Assembly (NCBI RefSeq): GCF_029531655.1
Contig: NZ_JANRMI010000001.1
Span: 1,099,354-1,163,353 of the forward strand
Direction: 5' to 3'
Length of the DNA stretch: 64,000 nucleotides
Source: Bdellovibrio svalbardensis
GTDB taxonomy: Bacteria > Bdellovibrionota > Bdellovibrionia > Bdellovibrionales > Bdellovibrionaceae
A program made the translations under genes and the position numbers. The notes beneath the pieces were generated by a model, which saw nothing but the letters and a program-made list of their open reading frames with translations, had not been told where the DNA came from and did not search any database. Shown in pieces: positions 8,369 to 18,042 of this stretch. The stretch's first letter is position 1. Each line of letters starts with the position of its first letter.

Positions 8369-8464
8369 TCAGTATCCCTTCATTCGCGCTCTCTACACTT
8401 TGCTTTGTTTGAGTAGATGAACGCTTTGCAATTGAAGGGATAGATTATGTGGAGGGACATATGT

Positions 8465-8489
8465 GAAGCTACAGTCTAGCTGTAGCTTC
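8465..8489. other. Perfect 10-base inverted repeat
   Basis: GAAGCTACAG, 5-base loop, CTGTAGCTTC, between the M15-like gene start and the end of chrA. Neither side has a T-run. It may be a weak terminator for chrA or a regulatory stem. Confidence 0.4.
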
Positions 8490-8528
8490 TAGTGCTTTGA
8501 CTAGGAAAAAAATCAGAATCAACTGGGC

Positions 8529-9707
8529 CTAATATCCAGGAATAACCAATCCTGCAAGAACCCCCAGCAGAACGACCAGCCATGAAGGGGCTTTTGCCAA
8601 GGTCAGCAAAAGGAAGGCAGATAGGGCTAAAAGAAAGTCCTTGAGGTTTAGTATTCCACTACTCCACACGGGATGAATGAAAGCAGAAAGAAGAAGGCCT
8701 ACGACAGCAGCATTGATACCCAACATGGCAAGGCGCATTTTTTCAATTTTGCGAAGTTGTTCCCAGAAGGGGAGAGTGCCCAAGATTAGCAGAAATGCCG
8801 GCAGGAATGCCGCAAGCAAACAAATCAAAGCTCCCAGCCAGCCATTCGGTGGAACATTCGAAATCGCTCCAAGATAGGCAGAGAATGAGAAGAGCGGGCC
8901 GGGAATTGCCTGAGCCGCTCCGTATCCCGCCATAAAGGCGCTGTCTGAAACCCAACCTGTTGGCACCACTTCAGACTGTAGCAGCGGAAGGACAACATGG
9001 CCCCCACCGAAAACTAAAGATCCGGCTCGATAAAAGCTCTCAAATAACTTAAGACCTTGAGCTTGGCTGAACTTCGCAGCCATTGGCAACAACACCAAGA
9101 GTGAAAAAAACAAAGTCAAAAGAGTGGCGCCCACTTTCTTGGAAAGGACTGCTGGCATGGGAGTGTGAGGAAGTGCTGTCGATTTTTTAAAGAAAAATGC
9201 AGCAAGAATTCCGGCGACGGCCAGAGTGATCAGTTGTATCCAAGCTGATGGAAACGCACTGGTGGCTGCGCAGGCAAGCAAGGCGATACCCAGGCGTTCT
9301 TTGTCAGGACAAAGTTTTGTGCCCATGGCCCAAATCGCTTGGGCAACCACGGCGACAGCGATCACCTTTAGGGAATGAAGCCATCCGGAATCAAGACTCC
9401 CCGAAAAATGAGAAATACCAAAAGCAAAGAGCACCAGCAAAATGGCAGAGGGCAGGGTGAAACCAATCCACGCGACGATGGCTCCGAGCAAGCCAGCTCT
9501 GTTCAAGCCAATCGCCATGCCGACTTGGCTGCTTGCGGGACCGGGAAGGAATTGGCAAATAGCTACCAGCTCGGCATAGGCTTCTTCGTGAATCCATTTG
9601 CGGCGATTTACAAACTCATTGTGAAAATATCCCAGATGAGCAATCGGTCCTCCAAAAGAGGTCAGGCCTAAGCGCAAAAAGATAAGAAAGATTTCTAATA
9701 GCTTCAT
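8529..9707 (-). CDS. chrA: Chromate transporter, CHR family (long form)
   Basis: 392 residues, the two-domain length. It is an inner-membrane protein that exports chromate or takes part in sulfate-analogue antiport. The duplicated CHR halves are visible: the first has FGGPIAHLGYFHNEF and QFLPGPASSQVG, the second FGGGHVVLPLLQSE and AQAIPGPLFSFSAYLG. About ten to twelve hydrophobic segments are present. It lies 38 bases downstream of a LysR-type regulator on the same strand, so the two are probably co-transcribed. Some family members have roles other than chromate export. Confidence 0.9.
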   Translation of the reverse strand: MKLLEIFLIFLRLGLTSFGGPIAHLGYFHNEFVNRRKWIHEEAYAELVAICQFLPGPASSQVGMAIGLNRAGLLGAIVAWIGFTLPSAILLVLFAFGISHFSGSLDSGWLHSLKVIAVAVVAQAIWAMGTKLCPDKERLGIALLACAATSAFPSAWIQLITLAVAGILAAFFFKKSTALPHTPMPAVLSKKVGATLLTLFFSLLVLLPMAAKFSQAQGLKLFESFYRAGSLVFGGGHVVLPLLQSEVVPTGWVSDSAFMAGYGAAQAIPGPLFSFSAYLGAISNVPPNGWLGALICLLAAFLPAFLLILGTLPFWEQLRKIEKMRLAMLGINAAVVGLLLSAFIHPVWSSGILNLKDFLLALSAFLLLTLAKAPSWLVVLLGVLAGLVIPGY

Positions 9708-9745
9708 GAATTCTGTTTCCTATTTAAGATCTGATCCAGATGACA

Positions 9746-10600
9746 TCACAGCAGAAGATCAACAAAAGCTTTTGCTTGTCTTGTGAGTTGATGATCGCCT
9801 TGATGAATCAATAGAACGCGATATTTTTGTTTGGACGCCAATTCTTTAAATTCATCCAGAGGACGAAGGTTGTCCCAGTTCTTCAAAAGAAGATCAGGCA
9901 GAAATCCTACACCCATTCCCAAAGTGCAGAACTTCGCGATCACTTCCCAGCTTTCGACCTGCATTGCGATTGTGGCTGGTTTTCCGAATTTCTTTTTAAA
10001 GATCTTTTGCAGTTCATCAACACCGGGGCTTTCTTTGGTGGCCAGGAAGGAGGCGCTCTCGCCCGAAACCTTTTGATTTTTTCCCGCAGCGCAGACGAAT
10101 ACTCCTTCGTGGAGAATGGACTTATGAACGCCTTGAACTCTTCCATCATCTACGATAATGCCCAGATCAACTTGGCCCGAACGCACCTGTTCTAAGATGG
10201 CAGGCACGTCGCCGAAGTTGATTTCGGCTGAAAGCAGAGGATGTTTGTGGCGAAGCTTCTGGAGGGACTTTGGCAGAAGGCTTTGTGCCAATGTATCCGC
10301 CGTGGCGATTTTGACAGTCCCGGAAAGTTCCTTCAGAGAGCCGTCTATATCGCTGCGTATACTGGTCAGAGTTTTAAAAATTTCTTCAGCTCGGCCGACC
10401 AGGAGCTTGCCCTCATCGGTGAGTTTAAAACGATTTTTGGTATGAATCATCAGCTCGCAGCCCAGAGTTTCCTCTAACTTGCGAATTCCCTGGCTGATCG
10501 CAGGCTGACTGACGTTGCAGGCCTTTGCCGCCGCCGCCAAACTGCCCAGCTTTGCGGCGGAGCTAAAGTATTTTAGGTGATGGATATTGGGTTCATTCAT
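9746..10600 (-). CDS. LysR-type transcriptional regulator
   Basis: 284 residues. The N-terminal winged helix-turn-helix (LKYFSSAAKLGSLAAAAKAC, VSQPAISQGIRKLEE) is typical of LysR proteins, followed by a two-lobe co-inducer-binding domain from about residue 90. It precedes chrA in the same orientation, and its own promoter lies in an AT-rich 87-base gap shared with the divergent secreted-protein gene. Control of chrA is the natural guess, but LysR regulators usually control divergent genes, so the gene at 10687 is an alternative target. Confidence 0.88.
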   Translation of the reverse strand: MNEPNIHHLKYFSSAAKLGSLAAAAKACNVSQPAISQGIRKLEETLGCELMIHTKNRFKLTDEGKLLVGRAEEIFKTLTSIRSDIDGSLKELSGTVKIATADTLAQSLLPKSLQKLRHKHPLLSAEINFGDVPAILEQVRSGQVDLGIIVDDGRVQGVHKSILHEGVFVCAAGKNQKVSGESASFLATKESPGVDELQKIFKKKFGKPATIAMQVESWEVIAKFCTLGMGVGFLPDLLLKNWDNLRPLDEFKELASKQKYRVLLIHQGDHQLTRQAKAFVDLLL

Positions 10601-10686
10601 AATAATATAATCTTATAGTTAAATTAAAATTAATCCAATTTTATAATTGTCAAAAATGATATAGTTTGCGCGGCAAGGAGATCTCT

Positions 10687-11031
10687 ATGAAATCGTTGAA
10701 GTCAGCTCTTTTGCTTGGATGTGTTTTCACCGTACCTAAAATGGCTCTCGCTGCGGGTCTTCCTCAGTGCACTATCGATATCAAGGACCAACAGGGACAC
10801 AGACAGATGGTTGTTGATTTGCAGGTGCAAACCTATCCTCAGTCAGATCTTGCGTCCTATGTCTTTAGAGACGAGGTTGAGGGAGCTCAGGTTTCAATCT
10901 CAACCTGTGATGGAAACTATATTGCTTCAGTTCGATTCAAAAATGGTTTTTCGTCTTCGACCTATAGTCAAGATGGAGTGAATCTGGAAGCGGGCTCTGA
11001 AACAAAGTCCCTGTCTATTGTTTGTCCTTAA
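10687..11031 (+). CDS. Small secreted protein of unknown function
   Basis: 114 residues. The ATG at 10687 follows AAGGAGAT and begins a signal peptide (MKSLKSALLLGCVFTVPKMALA). The mature protein is about 90 residues, mostly beta by pattern, with three cysteines (LPQCTI, STCDGN and the terminal VCP). I recognise no family. Its 3' end overlaps the convergent methyltransferase gene by four bases. It is divergent from the LysR gene. Confidence 0.7.
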   Translation: MKSLKSALLLGCVFTVPKMALAAGLPQCTIDIKDQQGHRQMVVDLQVQTYPQSDLASYVFRDEVEGAQVSISTCDGNYIASVRFKNGFSSSTYSQDGVNLEAGSETKSLSIVCP

Positions 11032-11789
11032 TTCCTGCTTGGTGAAGTTTCTTTGATGGCCTGGCCGCAATAGGACAGAAGCTTCATTGGCGTCTGTCTG
11101 AAGACGAGATTCTCTGGGACAACACCGGAATAGAGGAGCTTAAAGAAGGCACGGTTCAGAATCGGGCGTATACCGATAAAGCCGGTGACTTTCATTCCCG
11201 CTTGTTGGCAATAGCTTTCGATTTCTTTGGGTTTGATAAATAAGGAAATAACATGAAGGTCATGCGGAGTGCTTTTCACAAACCACTCCATGCCTTTGAT
11301 GGCAATCATCCATGATAGGAAATTTCTGCCGAAAGTATGAAAGAGCATTTGCCCACCGGGCTTCAGTACGCGCGCGATTTCGGCAATAACCAGCTGAGGC
11401 TCGGAAACATGTTCTAAAAAATCAAAAACGATCACGGCATCAAAAGAATTTTCTGCGAAAGGCAAGTGATAGGCATCGCCTTGAATGTAACGAACGGAAT
11501 GAGTGAGATCCATTTTCTTTGCAATATCCAGCGAAGGCTGAGAGAAATCCAAACCGGTGAGTTGAAAATTCTTTTGCGCCAAAAAATTGGCGACAAAACC
11601 AGCGCCGCAACCGACATCCAAAACTGTTCTCGAATTTTTCTCTAAAAGAAGAGGCAAGGCCCAATTTAATTTTTCCCGGGACTCGGCTCTGAGTACAGCG
11701 ATGGGGTGATCGTGGGCGGCATACCACTTTTCATTAAGATGGTCATAAATTGCATTATTGATGATTTGGCGATCCCTTAATGCATCCAT
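11028..11789 (-). CDS. UbiG-like SAM-dependent methyltransferase
   Basis: 253 residues, cytoplasmic. The class I methyltransferase motif I is VLDVGCGAGF (residues 57-66), followed by LTGLDFS (motif II region), GDAYHLPFAENSFDAVIVFDFLEHV and RVLKPGGQMLFHTF. The stretch STPHDLHVISLFIKPKEIESY resembles the UbiG active-site segment, and the length also fits UbiG, the quinone O-methyltransferase. I do not assign the gene name because no other quinone gene is adjacent and related enzymes act on other substrates. Confidence 0.75.
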   Translation of the reverse strand: MDALRDRQIINNAIYDHLNEKWYAAHDHPIAVLRAESREKLNWALPLLLEKNSRTVLDVGCGAGFVANFLAQKNFQLTGLDFSQPSLDIAKKMDLTHSVRYIQGDAYHLPFAENSFDAVIVFDFLEHVSEPQLVIAEIARVLKPGGQMLFHTFGRNFLSWMIAIKGMEWFVKSTPHDLHVISLFIKPKEIESYCQQAGMKVTGFIGIRPILNRAFFKLLYSGVVPENLVFRQTPMKLLSYCGQAIKETSPSRN

Positions 11790-11861
11790 GATTCTTTTAT
11801 ATAACGATTGAGGTCTTTTGGGCGCGCAAAAGAGGCTTCACTGTTAAATAACTGCGAAGTC

Positions 11862-12767
11862 TTAATTGCACTTTTGGTGACGATAAAGTTTCTCGATCTC
11901 TGTCGAATTCAGAACTCTATTCCAGACAGCGAACTCGTCCATGGTTCCAGAAAATGCGCCAGCGGCAGGATTTGTTGTCGTACTTGCTGGACTGCCAAGC
12001 AGAATGAAGGGGCTGGTTGCATCGGACGCAAAACCGCTAGTGCCATTCTGAACATAACTGCCATTTCCGCTGGACGTGTCGAATCGGGGATCCGCGACGT
12101 CGTAAACCAGTTCTTTGCCATCCATGTAGAGTTTTGCGCCAGTACCTGTTGAAGTTCCATTCCAAGTGACTACAATTTGGTGCCAGCTATTTGAAAAATA
12201 AGCACTGGCCAGTGGGGAAGAAAAATTCTGCAGATTAGAACCGTTGTGTACTTTCGCAAATTTCAGTTTTCGATCGCTGTCTATCAATAAAAAGTACCCG
12301 TTAGAGCTGTTGTTGTCGCTTTTATAGAATAGCTTTATCGCGCTCCCAGCAGTCACTTTAATCCACATCATCCAGGTTGCAGCAGAAAGATTGGCGAGCG
12401 CTGCAGGTGTTCCCGCGCTGATATAATCAGCGGAGGTTCCGTTAGCGGTGATGCCTTGATTTATAATACCAGAAGCGGTGTATGAGAGGGAGTTGGAACT
12501 AATAGTCGCTGTCGCCGTAGGACCGCCTGTAAAGCCAGAGCTCAGAGTGGCTCCATTGGTGATTACTCCAGCAGCACCGTCCATTTTCCAGTGGGCGACA
12601 AGATTGGTGTTATAGCCAGGTGTTTGCGGATTATAAAGACTTCGGCACTCTTGAGCATCAGCTGTCAGGAGTCCCCGAAAAAATAAGTTTTGCGCTTGTG
12701 CAGAGGATGCTCCCACAAATAAAAACGCAATCAGATTTTTTAAGACTCTTTGACTAAGTATATTCAC
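11862..12767 (-). CDS. Secreted LamG-domain (concanavalin-like) protein
   Basis: 301 residues from the GTG at 12767, chosen because it follows an AGAGGGA site and starts a signal peptide ending SSAQAQ. Upstream in-frame starts would overlap the preceding gene. From about residue 65 it shows a LamG jelly-roll: LVAHWKMDG at the start, AATWMMWIKV, WHQIVVTWNGT, KLYMDGKEL and the closing MDEFAVWNRVLNSTEIEKLY. LamG domains bind glycans or proteins on surfaces. It begins eight bases after the fibre-like gene, so the two form an operon and may act together at the cell surface. Confidence 0.8.
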   Translation of the reverse strand: MNILSQRVLKNLIAFLFVGASSAQAQNLFFRGLLTADAQECRSLYNPQTPGYNTNLVAHWKMDGAAGVITNGATLSSGFTGGPTATATISSNSLSYTASGIINQGITANGTSADYISAGTPAALANLSAATWMMWIKVTAGSAIKLFYKSDNNSSNGYFLLIDSDRKLKFAKVHNGSNLQNFSSPLASAYFSNSWHQIVVTWNGTSTGTGAKLYMDGKELVYDVADPRFDTSSGNGSYVQNGTSGFASDATSPFILLGSPASTTTNPAAGAFSGTMDEFAVWNRVLNSTEIEKLYRHQKCN

Positions 12768-12774
12768 AGTCCCT

Positions 12775-14811
12775 CTACTGAAATCCTGTCGACCAAGTGA
12801 TGTAACAATCATAGTTGGTGCCGTTATAGACAGAAAGAATGGCATAGATAGATGGAGTTCCTGTCGTGGTTGCTGTGTTCGGAGGAGAGTATTTGCTGGT
12901 GTTGCATCCTGTGAATGTGTAGGTGCGTGAAGTGGTATCTTGGATCACCAATGTGTAGGTTCCGCCGTGAGACAGATTATTTAATGTAATTGCGGGCCCA
13001 CCTGCGGCAGTCAAAACTTGTGTATTGCCTGCCGCCAAGTTTACAGTGGCCCCCGTGATGGGCGAAGGTGGTGTACTGACAATGGTACCAGCGACGGTCA
13101 AGGACGATCCGGGTGAACTTGTTCCGATCCCAACATTGCCAGTGGAAGTCACTCGAATTCGTTCGATGTTTCCCGTGGCCAAGACCAGTGGTTTGGTGTT
13201 CATACTTGAGAAGAATACTGTATCCGGTAAAATTCCCACACTAGGATTCGCATAGCCAATAGCTGCTTGATTGGTTCCGGCAGAGTCTGTGAATACACTT
13301 CCGGAATAACCATTTACTGACGTATTTTGAATCGCAAAATTGAAGGTCCATGCTGCGGAGTTACTTATAGAAGCGCTGCCTGTATAAAGAGTTCCCGCAG
13401 AGACAGTTGTTGCCGTTGATGCTATTGATGCGATGGTTCCATTGACCTCGAGAGCGGAGCTTGGCGTCGTTGTGCCGATTCCAATATTGCCTCCGCTTTG
13501 GATTGTCATGCGAGTCAGATTATTTGTTTTGAGATTCAAATCGTAGTTGTCGTTATTGCCGATATTTGAAGTGGCACCAAAGGTGTTTCCCCCATTGATA
13601 AAACCCGAATATAACGAACTCAAAGAATAACAACCATAATTTCCCGAGGCATCAAAGCTTAAAATTTGATTTAAGCTGCATGAGATTGCCTGTTGGGCTG
13701 TCCCTGTCCCATTGCTGGCAATCAAGCGATTGGCAGCGAATGAAGTTGTGCCAGTCCCACCATTGGCAAGAGGTAAAGTGCCTGTCACCTCAGAGGTTAG
13801 ATTGATATTACCGCCGTTGGCTGCCGCCGTAATTCTGCCTTGAGCATCGACCGTAATATTAGTGCGAGTGTAAGATGCAGGAGTCACGGCGGTGTTCGCA
13901 AGATTCAGCGTAACGGTACCGGAAGTGCCGCCGCCACTCAGGCCTGTTCCAGCCGTGATTCCAGTTATTGTTCCCACGTTTGAGGAGTCTGCCCCAGGAG
14001 CCCACTTTGTACCGTCATACTTTAATACCTGGCCTGTTGAGGGCGCGGTGCCGTCTACTGCGACGGATTGAATTTTCAGTGCATTCCCGAAGCGATTGTC
14101 GTCGCCAGCGGCGACGGTGCCGCTGACTGTGCCCACTGAGATACCTAATGTTGGAGATGAGGCGGCACCAGATTTAGTCAGGGGAGCCGTGACGTTCACA
14201 TCACTCAGCATGCCTGCGCCACCAGCATCAGTTGCGCAGGAAAATCCGGCGAAGACATCATAAGTAAGATACTGGCCGGCTGTACAACTTGTTAGATCAG
14301 TTTTTGCAACAAAATCAGTGGGAAGTTTATCTCCCAGTTTAGCTGCGGAATCGGCAAAAGAGGCGTAGGGAACAGAGCGGAGTTCTGAATTAGGAGTTAT
14401 GTCTTTCCAGCCGGTGCCATCATGAAATTGAACGGCGAGTACTCGACCATCGCCCTCGGAAGGAGTGTAGGTGGAGCCACCTTCGCAGTTCTGAAGAACA
14501 GAGTTATTAAAGGCATCGCGAAGCTTAAATGTCGCAGAAGCAGGATATAGCTTTGTGCCACCAGATCCAATGGGCACATCGAAGACGCCTTTGGATCCTT
14601 GCATGTTGATATTGTCTCGCTGTTCCCGGTAGAGCACACAGTTGCCTGATGTGTTCATGATCGAAAATGAAAAGCTGACATTGTTATATTCAAGCGGAGT
14701 TCCATCGTCGCGAACAATCCGACCTTGATAAGTGAAGACGCTCGGCGAAGCCAAGGATGTGGCTCCAGAGAGGAGCATGAAAAGAGACATCAGGTACGTA
14801 CAGGTTTTCAT
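12775..14811 (-). CDS. Tail-fibre-like secreted surface protein
   Basis: 678 residues with a signal peptide (MKTCTYLMSLFMLLSGATSLA). The N-terminal domain (FTYQGRIVRDDGTPLEYNNV ... GVFDVPIG) is shared with the fibre proteins at 20372 and, more distantly, 29719. It continues into Gly/Thr/Ser/Ala-rich beta repeats with fibre signatures such as GDDNRFGNALKI, GQVLKYDGTKWAPG, TVDAQGRITAA and GNIGIGTTTPSSALEV. The last 95 residues form a beta domain ending in YITWSTGFQ that recurs at the end of the giant protein at 29719. It is probably an elongated adhesin-like fibre. It is co-transcribed with the LamG gene. Confidence 0.75.
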   Translation of the reverse strand: MKTCTYLMSLFMLLSGATSLASPSVFTYQGRIVRDDGTPLEYNNVSFSFSIMNTSGNCVLYREQRDNINMQGSKGVFDVPIGSGGTKLYPASATFKLRDAFNNSVLQNCEGGSTYTPSEGDGRVLAVQFHDGTGWKDITPNSELRSVPYASFADSAAKLGDKLPTDFVAKTDLTSCTAGQYLTYDVFAGFSCATDAGGAGMLSDVNVTAPLTKSGAASSPTLGISVGTVSGTVAAGDDNRFGNALKIQSVAVDGTAPSTGQVLKYDGTKWAPGADSSNVGTITGITAGTGLSGGGTSGTVTLNLANTAVTPASYTRTNITVDAQGRITAAANGGNINLTSEVTGTLPLANGGTGTTSFAANRLIASNGTGTAQQAISCSLNQILSFDASGNYGCYSLSSLYSGFINGGNTFGATSNIGNNDNYDLNLKTNNLTRMTIQSGGNIGIGTTTPSSALEVNGTIASIASTATTVSAGTLYTGSASISNSAAWTFNFAIQNTSVNGYSGSVFTDSAGTNQAAIGYANPSVGILPDTVFFSSMNTKPLVLATGNIERIRVTSTGNVGIGTSSPGSSLTVAGTIVSTPPSPITGATVNLAAGNTQVLTAAGGPAITLNNLSHGGTYTLVIQDTTSRTYTFTGCNTSKYSPPNTATTTGTPSIYAILSVYNGTNYDCYITWSTGFQ

Positions 14812-14923
14812 ACTGTTCTTATCGGATACTTAACAGCATCCGAGAGTTACAAATATGAAGGTCGCTTGAAGGTGAATAACGCTCACCGTTTAGCGAGCAG
14901 GGGAGACTTGTGGAGCAAATAGA

Positions 14924-14954
14924 ACGTTCCGTTTAAGAAGCTTAAACGGAACGT
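14924..14954 (-). terminator. Strong hairpin terminator of asnS
   Basis: A perfect 14-base stem (ACGTTCCGTTTAAG) with a 3-base loop lies just beyond the 3' end of asnS. It is symmetric and could stop transcription from either side. T-runs are short. Confidence 0.7.
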
Positions 14955-14966
14955 CTCATTTAGTAT

Positions 14967-16358
14967 CTAGAACAAAGCATTCTTAGGGGTGCGAGGGAAC
15001 GGAATCACGTCACGAATATTGGTCATACCGGTGATGTACATCAACATGCGCTCGAAGCCCAAACCGAAGCCAGAGTGCGGGAAGCTGCCATAGCGACGCA
15101 GATCCAAATAGAATGAGTAGTCTTCAGGGTGAAGGTTCACTTCCTTCATACGCGCTTCCAGCAACTCAAGATTGTCTTCCCTTTGCGAGCCACCGATGAT
15201 CTCGCCAATGCCCGGAGCCAGCAAGTCCATCGCTCTGACGGTCTTTTGATCCGGATTGAGTTTCATATAGAAGGCTTTGATCTCTTTTGGATAATCAGTC
15301 ACGAAGACCGGTTTTTTGAAATGTTCTTCCGCCAAGAATCTTTCATGCTCAGACTGCAAGTCGATACCCCATTCAACTGGGTATTCGAATTTCTTACCGG
15401 ATCTTTTCAAGATTTCGACAGCTTCAGTGTAAGTCACTTTGCCAAAGTCATTGTTAAGGACGTTGTTCAATTTCTCGAAAAGACCTTTTTCAATAAACTG
15501 ACTGAAGAACTCCATTTCTTCCGGACATTGCTCCATCACGTAGCGAATGATGTATTTGATCATCGCTTCACCCAATTCCATGTTTGCAGAAAGATCGGCA
15601 AATGCGATTTCTGGTTCAATCATCCAGAACTCAGCTGCATGGCGAGACGTGTTTGAGTTTTCAGCGCGGAAGGTTGGGCCAAAAGTATAAATGTTTCTAA
15701 AGGCCGCACAGAAAGTTTCACCGTTCAACTGACCGCTGACCGTAAGGTTTGTTTCTTTGCCGAAGAAGTCTTGAGTGGAATCAATTGTTCCATCCGCATT
15801 GCGAGGCGGTTTGTCCAACTTCAAAGTTGTAACACGGAACATTTCACCAGCACCTTCAGCGTCAGACCCAGTGATGATCGGAGTGTGAACGTTCACGAAA
15901 CCTTGCTCTTGAAAAAATTTGTGAATTGCATAGGACAAAACCGAGCGCACACGGAAGACTGCAGAGAAGGTGTTTCCACGCGGTCTGATGTGGGCGATTT
16001 CGCGCAAGAACTCGAAAGTATGTCGTTTGTTTTGCAACGGATATTCTGCAGAGGCCTTTTGATAAACTTCAACTTTGGAAGCGATCACTTCGAAAGTTTG
16101 GCCTGCACCTTGCGATTTCACCACTTTGCCAGTGACATAAACAGAGCTTGCGATAGAAAGTTTCGCGATCTCTTCGAAGTTTGAAAGATTGCTGTCGAAA
16201 ACGACCTGCACCCCTTTAAAGAAACTGCCGTCATTGAGTTCAATGAAGCCGAAGCTTTTTTGATCGCGAATTTTTCTGACCCAGCCTGAAAGCTGAACTT
16301 CTTTATCGAGATGTTTTTCAGTGTCTCTAAAAAGTGATTTTACAAGAGTCGTTTGCAT
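14967..16358 (-). CDS. asnS: Asparagine--tRNA ligase
   Basis: 463 residues, standard length. It charges tRNA-Asn with asparagine in the cytoplasm. The N-terminal OB-fold anticodon-binding domain ([21 protein letters not shown]) covers about residues 15-110. The class II catalytic domain follows, with the motif 2 segment [25 protein letters not shown] (shown here in part) and motif 3 [14 protein letters not shown] near the C-terminus. The asparaginyl rather than aspartyl identity is supported by the short linker and the overall AsnS pattern ([13 protein letters not shown]). It is the only clear housekeeping enzyme in this part of the window. Confidence 0.95.
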   Translation of the reverse strand: MQTTLVKSLFRDTEKHLDKEVQLSGWVRKIRDQKSFGFIELNDGSFFKGVQVVFDSNLSNFEEIAKLSIASSVYVTGKVVKSQGAGQTFEVIASKVEVYQKASAEYPLQNKRHTFEFLREIAHIRPRGNTFSAVFRVRSVLSYAIHKFFQEQGFVNVHTPIITGSDAEGAGEMFRVTTLKLDKPPRNADGTIDSTQDFFGKETNLTVSGQLNGETFCAAFRNIYTFGPTFRAENSNTSRHAAEFWMIEPEIAFADLSANMELGEAMIKYIIRYVMEQCPEEMEFFSQFIEKGLFEKLNNVLNNDFGKVTYTEAVEILKRSGKKFEYPVEWGIDLQSEHERFLAEEHFKKPVFVTDYPKEIKAFYMKLNPDQKTVRAMDLLAPGIGEIIGGSQREDNLELLEARMKEVNLHPEDYSFYLDLRRYGSFPHSGFGLGFERMLMYITGMTNIRDVIPFPRTPKNALF

Positions 16359-16460
16359 TTCGTAGCCCTTTCGACAATTCGTCTAACTTAGCGTTATTTC
16401 GGAGGAATGTCTAAGACTGGATGGGGAAATTCAGCGTCGCTTCAGGCGAAAGTCTTAGAT

Positions 16461-16484
16461 GTTATGTGTTATTAACATAATAAC
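16461..16484. promoter_or_regulatory. AT-rich imperfect palindrome
   Basis: GTTATGTG...CATAATAAC around a TTATTAA core, in the divergent gap between asnS and the secreted-protein gene at 16575. It may be an operator; this is inference. Confidence 0.3.
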
Positions 16485-16574
16485 TATCGTAATATACCTT
16501 TTATGTTTGAATGATAGCCCTTTATACCTCTCTTCATCCATTTGCAGACAACTTCCCGACTGAAAGAGATCCGT

Positions 16575-17159
16575 ATGAAAAAACTAATTTTGGCTTTGAT
16601 CACCGGCTTTTTAGGGCCCCACGTATTTGCCTCGACATTAAGAATTCCTTTGGTCCTTGAGGGTGACAGACTGATTCCCGCAACTGAGATCAACACAAAA
16701 CTGAAAGCATTGAGAATGCCGCTGTTGCCGTTGTATTACGAGATTTCCGATTCAGATAATGGGTATCAAAAAGTGAAAGCTTTGGATGCTTTCATCGCGA
16801 AGTCGCTTTCGGCTTTAGGGGCTGAGTATGAAAACATGGGACGAGTATGGGGGCGAGTTCCTGGCTCCGGGGATGTGGCAGGCTTTGCAACTTGCTACAT
16901 GGGAAATCCAGAAGGGGTCGTGAATATTGTCAGTAATCTTGCAGACGTTGTGTACTCGGATCAACTTAATGTTTTTGGGTATAGATATAAAAATCAAAAG
17001 AAAATTTACAGCGAAGATGAGTCTACTGAGGAATTTCTTTCAGAGAGCTCGCAGCTTTGGCGCGGGTGGACGGGGCAAGGAGAGAACTTGTTAATTCTCT
17101 CTTCAGTGGGCGATGGCGGAGATGACGTGAATGAGTCTTTGATTCAAAGATGCAAATAA
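16575..17159 (+). CDS. Secreted protein of unknown function
   Basis: 194 residues. The ATG at 16575 begins a signal peptide (MKKLILALITGFLGPHVFAS); the upstream ATG at 16542 would not. The mature protein is acidic and contains a long helix-type segment (KVKALDAFIAKSLSALGAEY) and one FATCYMG cysteine paired perhaps with the C-terminal QRCK cysteine. I recognise no domain. It converges with the solute-binding protein gene, 13 bases apart. Confidence 0.7.
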   Translation: MKKLILALITGFLGPHVFASTLRIPLVLEGDRLIPATEINTKLKALRMPLLPLYYEISDSDNGYQKVKALDAFIAKSLSALGAEYENMGRVWGRVPGSGDVAGFATCYMGNPEGVVNIVSNLADVVYSDQLNVFGYRYKNQKKIYSEDESTEEFLSESSQLWRGWTGQGENLLILSSVGDGGDDVNESLIQRCK

Positions 17160-17172
17160 GGAAGATGGGAAT

Positions 17173-17937
17173 CTAGTTGGGATATTTGCTGAGAATATCC
17201 CGATAGGCCTTGGTTTTGGAAAAGGCGAGAAAGAGCTTGTTGAATTTTTCGAAGTCCTCATTGAACTTGGAATTTTTATTAACTAAAAAATAGAAATCCA
17301 GGTTGTCGATAAAGATAGGAATCTCTTTGATCTTATCTTCGAGATTCATTTTCTTAAGATAATACCTGACGACAAGACTGTTATCGACAACGACATCGCC
17401 GTGACCTCCCACTAGCTTTCGAATTGAGCTTTCAATACTGCTGGAGTATTCAATTTTGCTGGCAGGAAGATGATCTGCTGCCCACCCGGCACCAACATAA
17501 ATATTAAAAATAAGTGGAGCCTGAGTGAGGGATTTTAGGTCTTGGATGCCCTTAACTTTTGCCAGTTCAGAGGGGGTGTTACGAATGTAAACTCTTACCA
17601 TACCTCGGAAGACAGGGTGCTTGGACGCATTCATAAACTTCAACCGCTTCTCGCTGGCGATGGAGCACAAGGCATCGTATTTTCCCCGGAAGGCATCTTC
17701 CTGAGCGCGACTCCAGGGAAGACCCACATACTGGACCTGATAGTTCATCTGTTTTTCCAGAATCTCTTTGAGGATATCCACCGACATGCCTTGTACCTTG
17801 TTGAGCTGTCCGTAAGACCAAGGATAGTAGTCCTCACTCAAGGCGATCTTGATCCTTTTCTGTTGTGCCAGCGCGGAGGAGCTTGTCAAAAAGAACAGAA
17901 TTGGCAGAACCGATGTAATGAAATGCTTCCAGCTCAT
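17173..17937 (-). CDS. Periplasmic solute-binding protein, family 3
   Basis: 254 residues with a signal peptide ending SSSALAQ. Typical SBP_bac_3 features are IKIALSEDYYPWSYGQLNKVQGMSVDILKEI at the start of lobe 1 (read in part), the VQYVGLPWSRAQEDAFRGKYDAL segment, and the C-terminal helix. Its promoter faces that of the histidine kinase at 18043 across 105 bases. With no permease nearby, a link to the kinase is conceivable but unproven. A perfect 8-base inverted repeat (17179-17201) lies within its last codons and may help end the convergent transcript. Confidence 0.8.
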   Translation of the reverse strand: MSWKHFITSVLPILFFLTSSSALAQQKRIKIALSEDYYPWSYGQLNKVQGMSVDILKEILEKQMNYQVQYVGLPWSRAQEDAFRGKYDALCSIASEKRLKFMNASKHPVFRGMVRVYIRNTPSELAKVKGIQDLKSLTQAPLIFNIYVGAGWAADHLPASKIEYSSSIESSIRKLVGGHGDVVVDNSLVVRYYLKKMNLEDKIKEIPIFIDNLDFYFLVNKNSKFNEDFEKFNKLFLAFSKTKAYRDILSKYPN

Positions 17938-18042
17938 GAAAGTCCTTTGAGTTTCATATGGCGTTCATAAAACATGGTTGTCTGATAACAGCTTGTTCGC
18001 AAGGAGATTATTTTTAATTCTCAGCGATGTTAGTATTTATTC

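Noticed and set aside
17179..17201. Perfect 8-base inverted repeat as a terminator
   Set aside because: It lies inside the last codons of the solute-binding protein gene and has no T-run, so termination is only a possibility.
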